This document shows positions 25,499-33,752 of a stretch of 64,000 nt of DNA, in pieces. Within the stretch, counting starts at the first letter, position 1. The number at the start of each line of letters is the position of its first letter. This stretch comes from Agromyces mediolanus (lineage in GTDB: Bacteria; Actinomycetota; Actinomycetes; Actinomycetales; Microbacteriaceae), in contig NZ_JAMBNX010000004.1 of the NCBI RefSeq assembly GCF_023715325.1, forward strand, positions 1 through 64,000. Reading direction: 5' to 3'. A program made the translations under genes and the position numbers. Below the pieces are notes generated by a model that was given only the letters and a program-made list of their open reading frames with translations, made no database searches and was not told the DNA's origin.

Positions 25499-26370
25499 CA
25501 CCACCCTCGGCGGCGCGCGGCGGTGCCGTCGCGGCGACCTCGCTCGTCGTGCTCGGCCTCGCCTGTCAGGAGGTCGGCGCAGCGATCGCCGTGATCCTGT
25601 TCCCCACGGTCGGCCCGCTCGGCATGGTGAGCCTCCGCCTGGTGTTCTCGGCCGTCATCCTGCTCGCGATCGCCCGGCCACGGTTGCGTGGCCGCAGTGG
25701 CGCCGACTGGCTGACGGTCGCCGGCTTCGGGCTCGTGCTCGCCCTCATGAACGCGCTGTTCTACCTCTCGCTCGAACGCATCCCGCTGGGCGCGGCCGTG
25801 ACGATCGAGGTGCTCGGGCCGCTCGCGCTCTCGGTGATCACGGGCCGGCGCGCCTCCTCGTGGCTGTGGGCCGGGCTCGCCGCGGTCGGCGTCGTGCTGC
25901 TCGGTCAGGGCAGCTTCGGCCACCTCGACCCGCTCGGCGTCGGGTTCGCGGCGGGCGCCGGGGCGACGTGGGCGGGCTACATCCTGTTGTCGGCGCGCAC
26001 CGGGCGGCGGTTCCCGCGCTTCGAGGGGCTCGCCCTGGCGATGGCCGTCGGGGCGATCGCGGTGCTGCCGTTCGGCATCGCGAGCTCGGGCGCGGTGCTG
26101 CTGCGGCCGGAGGTGCTGGGCCTCGGCGCCGCGGTCGCGGTGCTGTCCTCGACGATCCCGTACGCCCTGGAGCTCGTCGCCCTGCGCCGGCTCCGTGCCG
26201 GCGCCTTCGCGGTGCTGATGAGCCTCGCTCCGGCGATCGCCACGCTCACCGGGTTGGTGCTGCTCGGCCAGCACTTCACCTGGGTCGGCGGGCTCGCCGT
26301 CGCGCTCGTGATCGCGGCCTCGGTCGGCGCGGTGCGCCAGGCGCAGGGGCCGGGCGCGCCGGCTGCGTAG
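25495..26370 (+). CDS. EamA-family (RhtA-like) exporter
   Basis: A 291-residue drug/metabolite transporter with ten predicted helices arranged as two EamA repeats (LVVLGLACQEVGAAIAVILF to VVLLGQGS; PLGVGFAAGAGATWAGYILL to GLAVALVIAASVGAV). The motif AVTIEVLGPLALSVI and the end EHFTW-like loop (LLGQHFTWVGG) resemble RhtA homoserine/threonine exporters. Substrate unknown. GTG start overlaps the DUF1801 stop (GTGA). A short (CTGG)n tetranucleotide run follows the stop codon at 26370. Confidence 0.85.
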   Translation: MTPPSAARGGAVAATSLVVLGLACQEVGAAIAVILFPTVGPLGMVSLRLVFSAVILLAIARPRLRGRSGADWLTVAGFGLVLALMNALFYLSLERIPLGAAVTIEVLGPLALSVITGRRASSWLWAGLAAVGVVLLGQGSFGHLDPLGVGFAAGAGATWAGYILLSARTGRRFPRFEGLALAMAVGAIAVLPFGIASSGAVLLRPEVLGLGAAVAVLSSTIPYALELVALRRLRAGAFAVLMSLAPAIATLTGLVLLGQHFTWVGGLAVALVIAASVGAVRQAQGPGAPAA

Positions 26371-26393
26371 CTGGCTGGCTGGCTGGCTGGCTG
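26371..26393. repeat. CTGG tetranucleotide run
   Basis: Five successive CTGG units (26371-26390), one inexact edge, in the 28-bp gap between the convergent EamA and monooxygenase genes. A simple slippage-prone repeat. Confidence 0.7.
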
Positions 26394-26398
26394 ACCCG

Positions 26399-27583
26399 TT
26401 ACAGCATCGCCATGATCTGCCGGGCGATCATGCGCCCGGCGCGGTTCGCCCCGATCGTGGAGGCCTGCGGGCCGTAGCCGGCGAGGAACACCCGCGGGTC
26501 GCCCCACGAGGCGCCCTGGCCGACGGTGACGCCGCCCGTCTTCTCGCGCAGCTTCAGCGGGGCGAGGTGGCGCAGCTCGGGCCGGAATCCCGTCGCCCAG
26601 ATGATGACGTCGGCGCGCGCCTCGGTGCCGTCGTCCCAGACCACCCGGTCTTCTTCGATGCGGTCGAACATCGGCTTCGCGACGAGCAGGCCGCGCTCGA
26701 TGCCCGCGGCGATGCGGCGGTTCTTCGGCACCCCCGTGCCGCTGACGATGGAGGGCAGCGCCCGCCCGGAGCGCGCCGCCTCGTCTTGTGCGGCCACCGC
26801 GGCCGAGGCGCCCTCGAGGTCGAGCTCCTGCCGGTCGAGCCAGTCGATCGGTCGCCGCGAGACCCAGGTGAGGGATGCCGCGACCTCTTCGAGCTCGAGC
26901 ATGAAGCCGATCGCCGAGGTGCCGCCACCGACGACCACGACGTGCTGGCCGCGGAGCGACTCGGCGTCGGTGAAGTCGGAGGTGTGCAGGTGCCGGCCGC
27001 GGAACTCGGTCATTCCCGGGTAGTAGGGCACGAACGGCGAGCCCCACGTTCCGGTCGCGTTGACGAGGATCTGCGTGTCGAGGGTGCCGCCGGGCTGTGC
27101 CGGCGCGACCGGGACGGCGAAGGTCTTGCGGCGGCGGCCGAAGAAGCCGCGCACCTGCTGCTCCTCGGGCGCGGGGACCGGCTCGTCGGGCGTGCGGAGG
27201 TCGCGGTAGTCGATGCGCAGGTCGGCGCCCTCGTTCGAGACGCGGCGGACCTCGATCGGGCGGTGCACGCGCAGCTCGTAGTGCTCCTCGAAGCGGCGGT
27301 AGTAGTCGGCGACGATCTCGCGGGCCGGCTGAGTGCGGTCGGCGGTCTCGAAGCTGAGCCCTATGTCGGCCATGCCGGGCAGGTCGTTGACCTTGTGCGC
27401 GGTGCCGAGCTTCAGCGACGACCAGCGGTGCTGCCAGGCTCCACCGGGCCCCGGGGCACGGTCGAGCATGACGAAGTCCTCGTCGGCGACGAGTTCGAAT
27501 CGGCGTAGGTAGTACGCCACCGAGAGCCCCGCCTGCCCCGCGCCGACGACCGCGACTTTCACGCGGGCGGGCAGGGAAGACAT
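26399..27583 (-). CDS. flavin-containing monooxygenase-type NAD(P)/FAD oxidoreductase
   Basis: A 394-residue flavoprotein. The FAD Rossmann motif is GAGQAGLSVAYYLRR (residues about 14-28), GGAWQHRWSSL follows, and the NADPH-binding motif GGGTSAIGFMLEL lies near residue 215. The sequence ends with the second FAD contact FLAGYGPQ. An ATGT-like motif (NATGTWGSPFVP) is typical of FMO/YUCCA-like enzymes that oxygenate N or S atoms or ketones. ATG at 27583, with a GTG one codon upstream. It stands alone on its strand, convergent with the EamA gene and divergent from DUF3073. Substrate unknown. Confidence 0.87.
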   Translation of the reverse strand: MSSLPARVKVAVVGAGQAGLSVAYYLRRFELVADEDFVMLDRAPGPGGAWQHRWSSLKLGTAHKVNDLPGMADIGLSFETADRTQPAREIVADYYRRFEEHYELRVHRPIEVRRVSNEGADLRIDYRDLRTPDEPVPAPEEQQVRGFFGRRRKTFAVPVAPAQPGGTLDTQILVNATGTWGSPFVPYYPGMTEFRGRHLHTSDFTDAESLRGQHVVVVGGGTSAIGFMLELEEVAASLTWVSRRPIDWLDRQELDLEGASAAVAAQDEAARSGRALPSIVSGTGVPKNRRIAAGIERGLLVAKPMFDRIEEDRVVWDDGTEARADVIIWATGFRPELRHLAPLKLREKTGGVTVGQGASWGDPRVFLAGYGPQASTIGANRAGRMIARQIMAML

Positions 27584-27667
27584 CACCCCTCCATCTCAGC
27601 ATGGATCGAGCGCTCCGTGCAGCAGCATCAGGGGGTTCGCAGCCGAGAAGGCGAGCGTTCGTCGGTG

Positions 27668-27742
27668 CTAAACTTACGGCACGAACTATTTCCGCCAAGA
27701 ACGAGCCGGGCGAAGCACATTCCGCCCGGCCAGAAGCCGTAA
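27668..27742 (+). promoter_or_regulatory. structured leader of the DUF3073 gene
   Basis: A TAAACT -10 candidate (27668-27673) is followed by TTACGGC (27674-27680), a hairpin of GCCGGGCG (27705-27712) with CGCCCGGC (27723-27730), and GCCGTAA (27736-27742), which can pair with TTACGGC and reaches the AAGGGGG ribosome site. If transcription starts early enough, the outer stem would hide the ribosome site. The -35 box is not clear. Confidence 0.4.
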
Positions 27743-27753
27743 GGGGGTCACGC

Positions 27754-27960
27754 ATGGGGCGCGGCCGTCAGAAAGCCAAGCACACCAAGGTCGCACGGGA
27801 GCTGAAGTACTTCAGCCCCGACACCGACTACAACGCGCTTGAGCGCGAGCTCGCGGGCTCGGACGATGACAAGTACGAAGAAGATCTGTCGAAGTGGTCG
27901 GAGTATGCCGACGACGGCAGTGACCACTACGTCCCCGGCGACGGCTCCCAGCGGGCCTGA
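27754..27960 (+). CDS. DUF3073 small acidic protein
   Basis: A 68-residue protein of the actinobacterial DUF3073 family, recognised by the basic start GRGRQKAKHTKVARELKYFS and the acidic second half (GSDDDKYEEDLSKWSEYADD). The basic half may bind nucleic acid; function unknown. ATG preceded by AAGGGGGTC. In many actinobacteria this gene lies beside purM; here purM is about 26 kb away. It is followed by the triple palindrome array. Confidence 0.88.
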   Translation: MGRGRQKAKHTKVARELKYFSPDTDYNALERELAGSDDDKYEEDLSKWSEYADDGSDHYVPGDGSQRA

Positions 27961-28078
27961 GGCCGGCTCCCTCGCGACGCGCGGCTGACGTTCCCACGTT
28001 CGGCTGACACCCCGGCACCGCCGGGGTCTTCTGCGTGCGCCGCCGCTGCCCGACCGCCGGAGCGACGTCCACCCTCCT

Positions 28079-28112
28079 GACTTGCCCAACTTTCATGAAA
28101 GTTGGGCAAGTC
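28079..28112. terminator. palindrome copy D1 (variant TTGCCCAACTTTCA)
   Basis: A perfect palindrome with GAC/GTC flanks. The arm differs from the family core by one base (AAC for GAC), and the opposite arm carries the matching change, so pairing is kept. First unit of a three-unit array with 48-bp period. Confidence 0.8.
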
Positions 28113-28129
28113 GGAGAAAGTGGCGCGAG

Positions 28130-28157
28130 TTGCCCGACTTTCATGAAAGTTGGGCAA
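28130..28157. terminator. palindrome copy D2
   Basis: The left arm has the standard GAC and the right arm the variant GTTGGG, giving a G-T pair in RNA. The sequence after it (GTCGGAGAAAGTGGCGCGAG) is the array's constant spacer. Confidence 0.78.
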
Positions 28158-28177
28158 GTCGGAGAAAGTGGCGCGAG

Positions 28178-28205
28178 TTGCCCGACTTTCATGAAAGTTG
28201 GGCAA
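28178..28205. terminator. palindrome copy D3
   Basis: Same as D2 in sequence, with its core 48 bp further on and ending 11 bp from the stop of the leftward PfkB gene. With D1 and D2 it forms the array between the convergent DUF3073 and PfkB genes. Confidence 0.8.
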
Positions 28206-28216
28206 GTCGGGAAGCG

Positions 28217-29098
28217 TCAGGCGAGCCGACCCTGCCCCGGGACGGCGGCGTTCCGCTCCGCCGCGGCGCGCGCCGCGTCGAGCGCGCCCTCGGGCGCGCG
28301 GCCGGCGTCGAGCGCGCCGAGCAGCGCCCCGAAGAAGGCGTCGCCGCTGCCGGCCGGGAATCGGCCGGTAGCCCGCGGCGCGGGAACGGTGAACGCGACC
28401 CCGCCGAGGAGCGCCGCCGCGCCGCGCACGCCGTCGGTGACGACCGAATCCATTCCGAAGCGCGCGGCGAGCGCCGCGCAGGCGGCGGCCGCATCAGCCG
28501 GAACGGCACCGAGCAGCTCGGCGGCCTCGCCGAGGTTCACCTTGACGAGGTCCGCGAGCCCGGTGAGCGCCGCGAGCGGGGCGCCCGAGGTGTCGACAGC
28601 AAGGTGCGCGCCCGTCTCGGCGCGGAGCTCGCGCAGCAGCTCCCCCAGCGCGTCGAGCGGCACCCCGGCCGGAACGGAGCCGGACACCGCGAGCCATCGG
28701 GGCGCGGCCTCGGCCGCCTCGGCGCGGATCGCCGCGGCGAGCGCGTCCCACTCCCTCCCGGCGAGCGGGGCGGATGCCTCGTACAGGTCCGTGCTCGTCG
28801 GTTGGTCGCCGTCCTCGACGATCGCGAGGCAGCTGCGGGTCTCGCCGGCGACCTCGACGAGCCGGGCCTCGACGCCCTCGGCGGCCAGCAGGTCGGCCAC
28901 CCGAGTCCCGGTCGCACCGCCGAGCGGCACGACGAGCCGGACTGCACCGCCGAGGGCGCTCGCGACGCGGGCGGCGTTCAGCCCCTTGCCGCCCGGCACC
29001 GCGGTGACCCGGCGTGGGCGCGTGATGCCACCGCGTTCGAGGCGGTCGACCTCGTAGGTGAGGTCGAGGCTCGGCGACAGGGCCGGGAACAGGATCAC
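28217..29098 (-). CDS. PfkB-family sugar kinase (1-phosphofructokinase-like)
   Basis: A 293-residue ribokinase-fold kinase. The N-terminus (LFPALSPSLDLTYEVDRL) and the substrate motif PGGKGLNAARVASALGG resemble 1-phosphofructokinase/tagatose-6-phosphate kinases. The ATP/catalytic motif is GSGDAFFGALLGAL, with the catalytic Asp but Ser in place of the usual Ala of GAGD. It probably phosphorylates a sugar or sugar-phosphate from the upstream pathway. GTG start overlaps the preceding stop (GTGA). Last gene of the FAH-GH4-IlvD operon. Confidence 0.85.
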   Translation of the reverse strand: MILFPALSPSLDLTYEVDRLERGGITRPRRVTAVPGGKGLNAARVASALGGAVRLVVPLGGATGTRVADLLAAEGVEARLVEVAGETRSCLAIVEDGDQPTSTDLYEASAPLAGREWDALAAAIRAEAAEAAPRWLAVSGSVPAGVPLDALGELLRELRAETGAHLAVDTSGAPLAALTGLADLVKVNLGEAAELLGAVPADAAAACAALAARFGMDSVVTDGVRGAAALLGGVAFTVPAPRATGRFPAGSGDAFFGALLGALDAGRAPEGALDAARAAAERNAAVPGQGRLA

Positions 29099-29595
29099 GG
29101 ACGCTCCGCCCAGGGGCGCACCGAGCCGAGCGTGCGGCCCTGGCCGTCGCGGAGCACCAGCAGCGCAGCCGCGGAGATCTCCTCGGGGGTGTGCCAGCGC
29201 GCACCGGAGGCACCGGACGCCCAGCCGAGCTGCAGCGTCCACGGGGCCGGCGCCGGCGCGGGCGCCTCGGGCGCGTCGGGAAGCGGCGCGACCGCGGCGC
29301 TCGTGAGCACCAGCACCACGGGCCCGTCGACCGCGGCGCGCAGCACCGGCAGCGACGCATCCGTCACCGCCGGGGCGTACACGATGGCGCGCGCCCAGCG
29401 GCGCTCCCCGAGGGCACGGGTGAGCGCGCCGGCATCCTGTGCGTCCACCGTGATCGCCTCGACGCAGGCCGGCATCGGCCGCACCCGGCCGATGCCGGTC
29501 ACGGCTCCATGGGAGCCCTCGGCCGACGCGAGCTGCGTAGCGGCCGGGGCGAGGATGCCGGAAGCTCCGACGACGAGCACGCCCGCGCCGGCCAT
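29095..29595 (-). CDS. short Rossmann-fold protein of the sugar-acid operon
   Basis: A 166-residue protein. It starts with a nucleotide-binding glycine motif (VLVVGASGILAPAATQLA) like a short-chain dehydrogenase and has ALGERRWARAIVYAPAV and GPVVLVLTSAAVAPL strands, but it is far shorter than the usual 250 residues and lacks a visible YxxxK. A Pro/Ala linker (APEAPAPAPAPW) splits the second half. It may be a degenerate dehydrogenase, a binding protein or a novel enzyme. Overlaps the IlvD stop (TGATG) and the PfkB start (GTGA), so it is translationally coupled on both sides. Confidence 0.65.
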   Translation of the reverse strand: MAGAGVLVVGASGILAPAATQLASAEGSHGAVTGIGRVRPMPACVEAITVDAQDAGALTRALGERRWARAIVYAPAVTDASLPVLRAAVDGPVVLVLTSAAVAPLPDAPEAPAPAPAPWTLQLGWASGASGARWHTPEEISAAALLVLRDGQGRTLGSVRPWAERP

Positions 29596-31436
29596 CAGAA
29601 CGCCTGCGGGCCGACCGCGGCGCCGGAGCGCCCCTGCAGGAAGTCGAGGTCGAGCCCCTCGTCGGCCTGGGTGACGTGCTCGATGTACAGTCGCGTCCAG
29701 CCGCGCTCGCTGCCCGGCACGACCGGGGCCTGCCAGCCGACCCGGCGCGCCTCGAGCTCCTCGTCGGGGACGTGCACGTGGAGCGAACGCCCGGCGACGT
29801 CGAGGGTGATCGTGTCGCCCGTGCGCACGAAGGCGAGCGGGCCGCCCGCGGCGGCCTCGGGCACGACGTGCAGCACGACGGTGCCGTACGAGGTGCCGCT
29901 CATGCGGGCGTCGGAGATGCGCACCATGTCGGTGATGCCCGCCTCGAGGATTTTCCGCGGCAGGGCGAGGTTGCCGACCTCCGGCATGCCCGGGTACCCC
30001 TTCGGCCCGACGTTGCGCACGACGAGGATGTCGTCGGGCGTGACGTCGAGCTCGGGGTCCTCGGCATCCACGAGGTAGTCCTGCAGGGAGTCCCAGACGA
30101 GCGCGCGGCCGGTGTGCTGCATGAGCCGCGGGTCGGCCGCCGACTGCTTGATGACCGCGCCGCGCGGGGCGAGGTTGCCCCGCAGCACGGCGATGCCGGA
30201 GCCGACGGGCTTCACCGGATGGTCGAGCGGGCGGATCACCTCGCGGTTGTAGACCTCGGCGCCGAGGTAGTTCTCGCCGAGCGTCGCGCCGGTCACCGTG
30301 AGCGTGTCGCGGTGCAGCAGCCCGCCGAGCGTCTCGGCGAAGCCCGCCGTGCCGCCGGCGTACTCGAAGTCCTCCATGAGGAATCGCCCGCTCGGCATGA
30401 GGTCGGCGAGCACGGGCACGTCGCGCACGAGGGTGTCGAAGTCGTCGAGGGTGAGCTCGACCCCGACCCGGCGGGCGAGCGCGAGCAAGTGGATGACGGC
30501 GTTCGTCGAGCCGCCGAGCGCGGCGTTCGCCCGCACGCCGTTCTCGAAGGCCTGCCGGGTGAGGATCTTCGAGGGCCGCAGGTCCTCGGCGACCATCTCG
30601 ACGATGCGCCGGCCGGCCAGGTGGGCGGCCGCCTGGCGGCGGGAGTCGTTCGCGGGAAGCGACGCGGTGCCCGGCAGCTGCATGCCCATGAGCTCGGAGA
30701 CGCACGCCATCGTCGAGGCCGTGCCCATCGTCTGGCAGTGCCCCTGGCTGCGGGCCATGCAGCCCTCGGCCTCGGTGATCGCGGTGTCGTCGATGAGCCC
30801 GGCCCGGTGCGCCTCGGTGAACTTCCACACCGAGGTGCCGGAGCCGATGTCGGTGCCGCGGTGCTTGCCGTTCAGCATGGCGCCGCCGGTGATGAGCAGT
30901 GCCGGCAGGTCGACGGAGGCCGCGCCCATCAGGTACGCCGGGGTCGTCTTGTCGCAGCCGGCGAGCAGCACGACGCCGTCGAGCGGGTTCGAGCGCAGGG
31001 TCTCCTCGAGGTCCATAGCCATGAGGTTGCGCAGCAGCATCGCCGTCGGGCGCACGATCGGCTCGCCCGCGGAGGTGGTGGGGAACTCGAACGGCACACC
31101 GCCGGCTTGCCAGATGCCGCGTTTCACGTATTCGGCGAGGCCCCGCAGGTGCAGGTTGCAGCTCGTGAGCTCGCTCCAGGAGTTCGCGATGCCGATGATC
31201 GGCCGGCCGCGGAAGCTGTCGTCGGGCAGCCCCTCGCTGCGCAGCCACGAGCGGTGCATGAAGCCGGTCTTGCCCTCGGCGCCGAACCACTGCTGGCTGC
31301 GCAACCCCTCGCCCCACTCGTGCGCGGGCACGCCGCCGCGAGCGGCGAAGGCGGTCTCGGCGGCGGTGCCGGCAGCCTCGGCGGCGACGCGCTCGGCCGC
31401 CTCGCGCTCCTCCTTGCCGAGATTGCGGGCGGTCAC
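29595..31436 (-). CDS. IlvD/Edd-family sugar-acid dehydratase
   Basis: A 613-residue iron-sulfur dehydratase. Cluster ligands are visible in LLAGCDKTTPAYLMG and EGCMARSQGHCQTMGTASTMAC, and family motifs in ANAALGGSTNAVIHLLA and DMVRISDARMSGTSYGTVV. The family removes water from 2,3-dihydroxy acids. This subgroup resembles the pentonate/hexonate (arabinonate, xylonate) dehydratases more than the housekeeping IlvD, given the sugar-catabolic context. GTG start, coupled by GTGA to the GH4 gene. The expected product is a 2-keto-3-deoxy sugar acid. Exact substrate unknown. Confidence 0.9.
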   Translation of the reverse strand: MTARNLGKEEREAAERVAAEAAGTAAETAFAARGGVPAHEWGEGLRSQQWFGAEGKTGFMHRSWLRSEGLPDDSFRGRPIIGIANSWSELTSCNLHLRGLAEYVKRGIWQAGGVPFEFPTTSAGEPIVRPTAMLLRNLMAMDLEETLRSNPLDGVVLLAGCDKTTPAYLMGAASVDLPALLITGGAMLNGKHRGTDIGSGTSVWKFTEAHRAGLIDDTAITEAEGCMARSQGHCQTMGTASTMACVSELMGMQLPGTASLPANDSRRQAAAHLAGRRIVEMVAEDLRPSKILTRQAFENGVRANAALGGSTNAVIHLLALARRVGVELTLDDFDTLVRDVPVLADLMPSGRFLMEDFEYAGGTAGFAETLGGLLHRDTLTVTGATLGENYLGAEVYNREVIRPLDHPVKPVGSGIAVLRGNLAPRGAVIKQSAADPRLMQHTGRALVWDSLQDYLVDAEDPELDVTPDDILVVRNVGPKGYPGMPEVGNLALPRKILEAGITDMVRISDARMSGTSYGTVVLHVVPEAAAGGPLAFVRTGDTITLDVAGRSLHVHVPDEELEARRVGWQAPVVPGSERGWTRLYIEHVTQADEGLDLDFLQGRSGAAVGPQAF

Positions 31437-32800
31437 GCGAACCTCGGCAGGTGCGCGGCCTGGGCCTCGATGAGCTCGTCGGCGAGCGCTGCCGCACGGT
31501 CGGCGTCGGAGACGGCGCCGTCGGCGATCATCGCCTCGACGACGAGACCGCGGTCGCCCGTGAGCGCCGCCTCGACCGCGAGGTCGACGGAGCTCAGCCG
31601 GCGGGCGAGGATCGCGGTGAGCGGCTTGCCGAGGTCGGGCACCGAGACGGGGCGGATGCCTCGCGCGGTGGCGACCCCGGGGATCTCGACGGCCGACCAC
31701 TCGGGCAGACCGGGCACCAGGCCGCGGTTCACGACGTTGCAGCTGAACATCTCGCGGCGGTCGAAGGTGATCGAGCGGATGATGGCGATGAGCTGTTCCT
31801 GCTCGCCGCCCGAGCGCTCGAAGATGGACTGGTCGAGCGGCTCCTCGCCGAGCGCCTGGCGCTTCATGCCCTGGTAGCGGTTCTCGCCCCATTCCAGGAT
31901 CTCCGGCAGGCTGAACGCGTCGATGCCGAGCTGCTTGCCGTAGTAGTCGCCCGAGGCGAACCGCTCGGGGAAGAACTCGACGACGTGCCGGTCTCCGGCC
32001 GCGGCGAAGGCCCCGTAGCGCTCGAACAGCTCCCAGGCGAACGGGTTGTGCCAGGCCGTCGGCGTCTCGTAGAAGATGTTGCCGACGTCGGCCGGGTCGG
32101 GGGCCTCGGCGAGCTCGCGGCGCACCCGCTCGCGGATCAGCGGCCAGGCGTCGCGACCGTTCCAGCGGAAGTCGTAGATGAAGGTGAGGTGGTTGATGCC
32201 GGCGTAGAGCGTCGACGTCTCCTCGAATGGGGCGTCGATGAGCTGGGCGAGCTCGCGCTGGATGTGGTGCATGCCGTGGCAGAGTCCGACGACGTCGAGG
32301 CCGGTCTGCTGGTGGATGGCCTGCACGTTCGCCGTCATCGGGTTCGAGTAGTTGAAGAAGAACGCCTCGGGCGCGAGCTCGGCGATGTCGCGCGCGATCT
32401 CCACGAGCACCGGGGTGGTGCGGAGGAGGCGTGAGATGCCGCCGGGCATGATCGAGTCGCCGACCGGCTGGAAGATGCCGTGCTTCTGCACGATCTCGTG
32501 GTCGAGCTGCCAGGCGGGGCGACCGCCGACGCCGACGCAGGTGACGATGAAGTCGGCGCCGGGCAGCACCTGGCGCCGTTCGGTGGACCGGACCACGCGG
32601 ATCGTCTCCCCGACCCCGCGGGCGGCGACCATCGCCTCGGCGAGGTCGGCGGCGACGTCGAGGGCGACGGGGTCGACGTCGACGAGGCGGATCTCCCACG
32701 CCCCGAGGTCCTCGGCGCCGATGAGGTCGGCCAGCAGGCCGCGGGTGAACACGGCGGATCCTGCGCCGATCAGGACGAGTACTCGACGGTCGATGCTCAT
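31433..32800 (-). CDS. GH4 family glycosidase (NAD- and metal-dependent)
   Basis: A 455-residue glycoside hydrolase family 4 enzyme, which cleaves by an oxidation-elimination route using NAD+ and a divalent metal. The NAD motif GAGSAVFTRGLLADL is at the start. FFNYSNPMTANVQAI and GLCHGMHHIQRELAQL contain the Asn and Cys/His metal ligands, and INHLTFIYDF follows. The motif is CHG, unlike CNVP (6-phospho-glucosidases) or CHEV (alpha-glucosidases). With a sugar-acid dehydratase beside it, an alpha-hexuronidase activity is plausible. AAGGAGCACC before ATG. Second gene of the operon, 28 bp after the FAH gene. Confidence 0.88.
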   Translation of the reverse strand: MSIDRRVLVLIGAGSAVFTRGLLADLIGAEDLGAWEIRLVDVDPVALDVAADLAEAMVAARGVGETIRVVRSTERRQVLPGADFIVTCVGVGGRPAWQLDHEIVQKHGIFQPVGDSIMPGGISRLLRTTPVLVEIARDIAELAPEAFFFNYSNPMTANVQAIHQQTGLDVVGLCHGMHHIQRELAQLIDAPFEETSTLYAGINHLTFIYDFRWNGRDAWPLIRERVRRELAEAPDPADVGNIFYETPTAWHNPFAWELFERYGAFAAAGDRHVVEFFPERFASGDYYGKQLGIDAFSLPEILEWGENRYQGMKRQALGEEPLDQSIFERSGGEQEQLIAIIRSITFDRREMFSCNVVNRGLVPGLPEWSAVEIPGVATARGIRPVSVPDLGKPLTAILARRLSSVDLAVEAALTGDRGLVVEAMIADGAVSDADRAAALADELIEAQAAHLPRFA

Positions 32801-32828
32801 GGTGCTCCTTCGCAGTCCTTCCAGCGTG

Positions 32829-33668
32829 CTACGCGGCGAGCCGCGAACGGTAGACGAAGCGGTTGCGCAGTTCGCCGATGCCCTCCACACCCGCGGTGAC
32901 GACCTGCCCGTGCTGCAGGTAGCGCGGCGGGGTGCGGAAGCCGCCCGCGCCCGCGGGGGTGCCGGTGAGGATGAGGTCGCCGGGCTCGAGGGTCACGCCG
33001 TCGCTGACGAAGGCGAGGATGGTCGGCACGTCGAAGATCATCTCGGCGGTGTCGTCCTCCTGCAGCAACTCGCCGTCGACCTCGGCGTAGATGCGGTGGC
33101 CGCCGGGCTCGCCGAACTCGTCGGGCGTGACGAGCCAGGGCCCGAGCGGCGTGAAGGTGTCGAAGGACTTGCCGCGGGTCCACTGCACGTCGCCGAACTG
33201 CACGTCGCGCGCCGAGACGTCGTTCGCGACGGTGTAGGCGGCCACGTCGGCGAGCGTGGCGGGCGTCTCGCCGCCGCAGCGGCGGCCGATGAGGAGGGTG
33301 AGCTCGGCCTCGAAGTCGACGCCCTGGGTCAGGTGGTCGGGCACGATCACGTCGCTCGCCGGTCCGGTGAGCGAGGTCGCGTACTTCGCGAAGGTGAGCG
33401 GTCGCTCGGGCTGGGCCAGCCCGGTCTCGGCCGTGTGGTCGACGTAGTTCAGCCCGACGGCGATGAGCTTGCCGGCGCCGGCGACCGGGGCGAGGAACTC
33501 GAGCCCCTCCACGTCGAGCTCGGCCCAGCCCGCCGTCTCGCCGGCTCGCGCGGCGGCGATGACCTGGAGGGCGTCGTCGTCGCGCCCGACCGGGGCGACG
33601 CGCGTCGAGTGCTCGTCGCGGACGACGAGGCGGGGCTGTCCGTCGACGAGGACGCGGGCGATTCTCAT
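32829..33668 (-). CDS. fumarylacetoacetate-hydrolase-family protein
   Basis: A 279-residue FAH-superfamily hydrolase. Metal ligands are in GVDFEAELTLLIG, and family motifs include AVGLNYVDHTAETGL, AYTVANDVSARDVQFGDVQW, RGKSFDTFTPLGPWLV and ILTGTPAGAGGF. Members cleave C-C bonds of diketo acids or decarboxylate/hydrate keto acids. In non-phosphorylative sugar-acid pathways the enzyme after the dehydratase and dehydrogenase is a 2,4-diketo-3-deoxy-acid hydrolase of this family, which fits here. First gene of the leftward operon; GGAGAGAA precedes the ATG. Upstream lies a low-GC decamer repeat region. Confidence 0.88.
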   Translation of the reverse strand: MRIARVLVDGQPRLVVRDEHSTRVAPVGRDDDALQVIAAARAGETAGWAELDVEGLEFLAPVAGAGKLIAVGLNYVDHTAETGLAQPERPLTFAKYATSLTGPASDVIVPDHLTQGVDFEAELTLLIGRRCGGETPATLADVAAYTVANDVSARDVQFGDVQWTRGKSFDTFTPLGPWLVTPDEFGEPGGHRIYAEVDGELLQEDDTAEMIFDVPTILAFVSDGVTLEPGDLILTGTPAGAGGFRTPPRYLQHGQVVTAGVEGIGELRNRFVYRSRLAA

Positions 33669-33718
33669 TTCTCTCCTTCGGGAAGACGATGGGCCCATCG
33701 TGTCACAAATAGGCACAT

Positions 33719-33752
33719 ATGAGCAAGAATAAGCAGATGCATTCAGAAATGA
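33719..33752. promoter_or_regulatory. low-GC decamer repeats (candidate DeoR operator 2)
   Basis: GAGCAAGAAT, AAGCAGATGC and ATTCAGAAAT follow one another at 10-bp steps from 33721 in an AT-rich patch. The related set in the 41.5-kb promoter contains GAGCAAAGTC, AATCAGAAAT and GAGCAAAGAA. Position between the divergent FAH and propeller genes suggests an operator for both. Confidence 0.45.

Noticed and set aside
28079..28205. Three regularly spaced repeats, possible CRISPR
   Set aside because: Units are full palindromes with an identical 20-bp spacer, not variable spacers, and there are no cas genes.
27812..28205. Peptides starting MKVGQ or containing DFHESRA on either strand near several genes
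   Set aside because: They are translations of the palindrome family, which reads the same on both strands.
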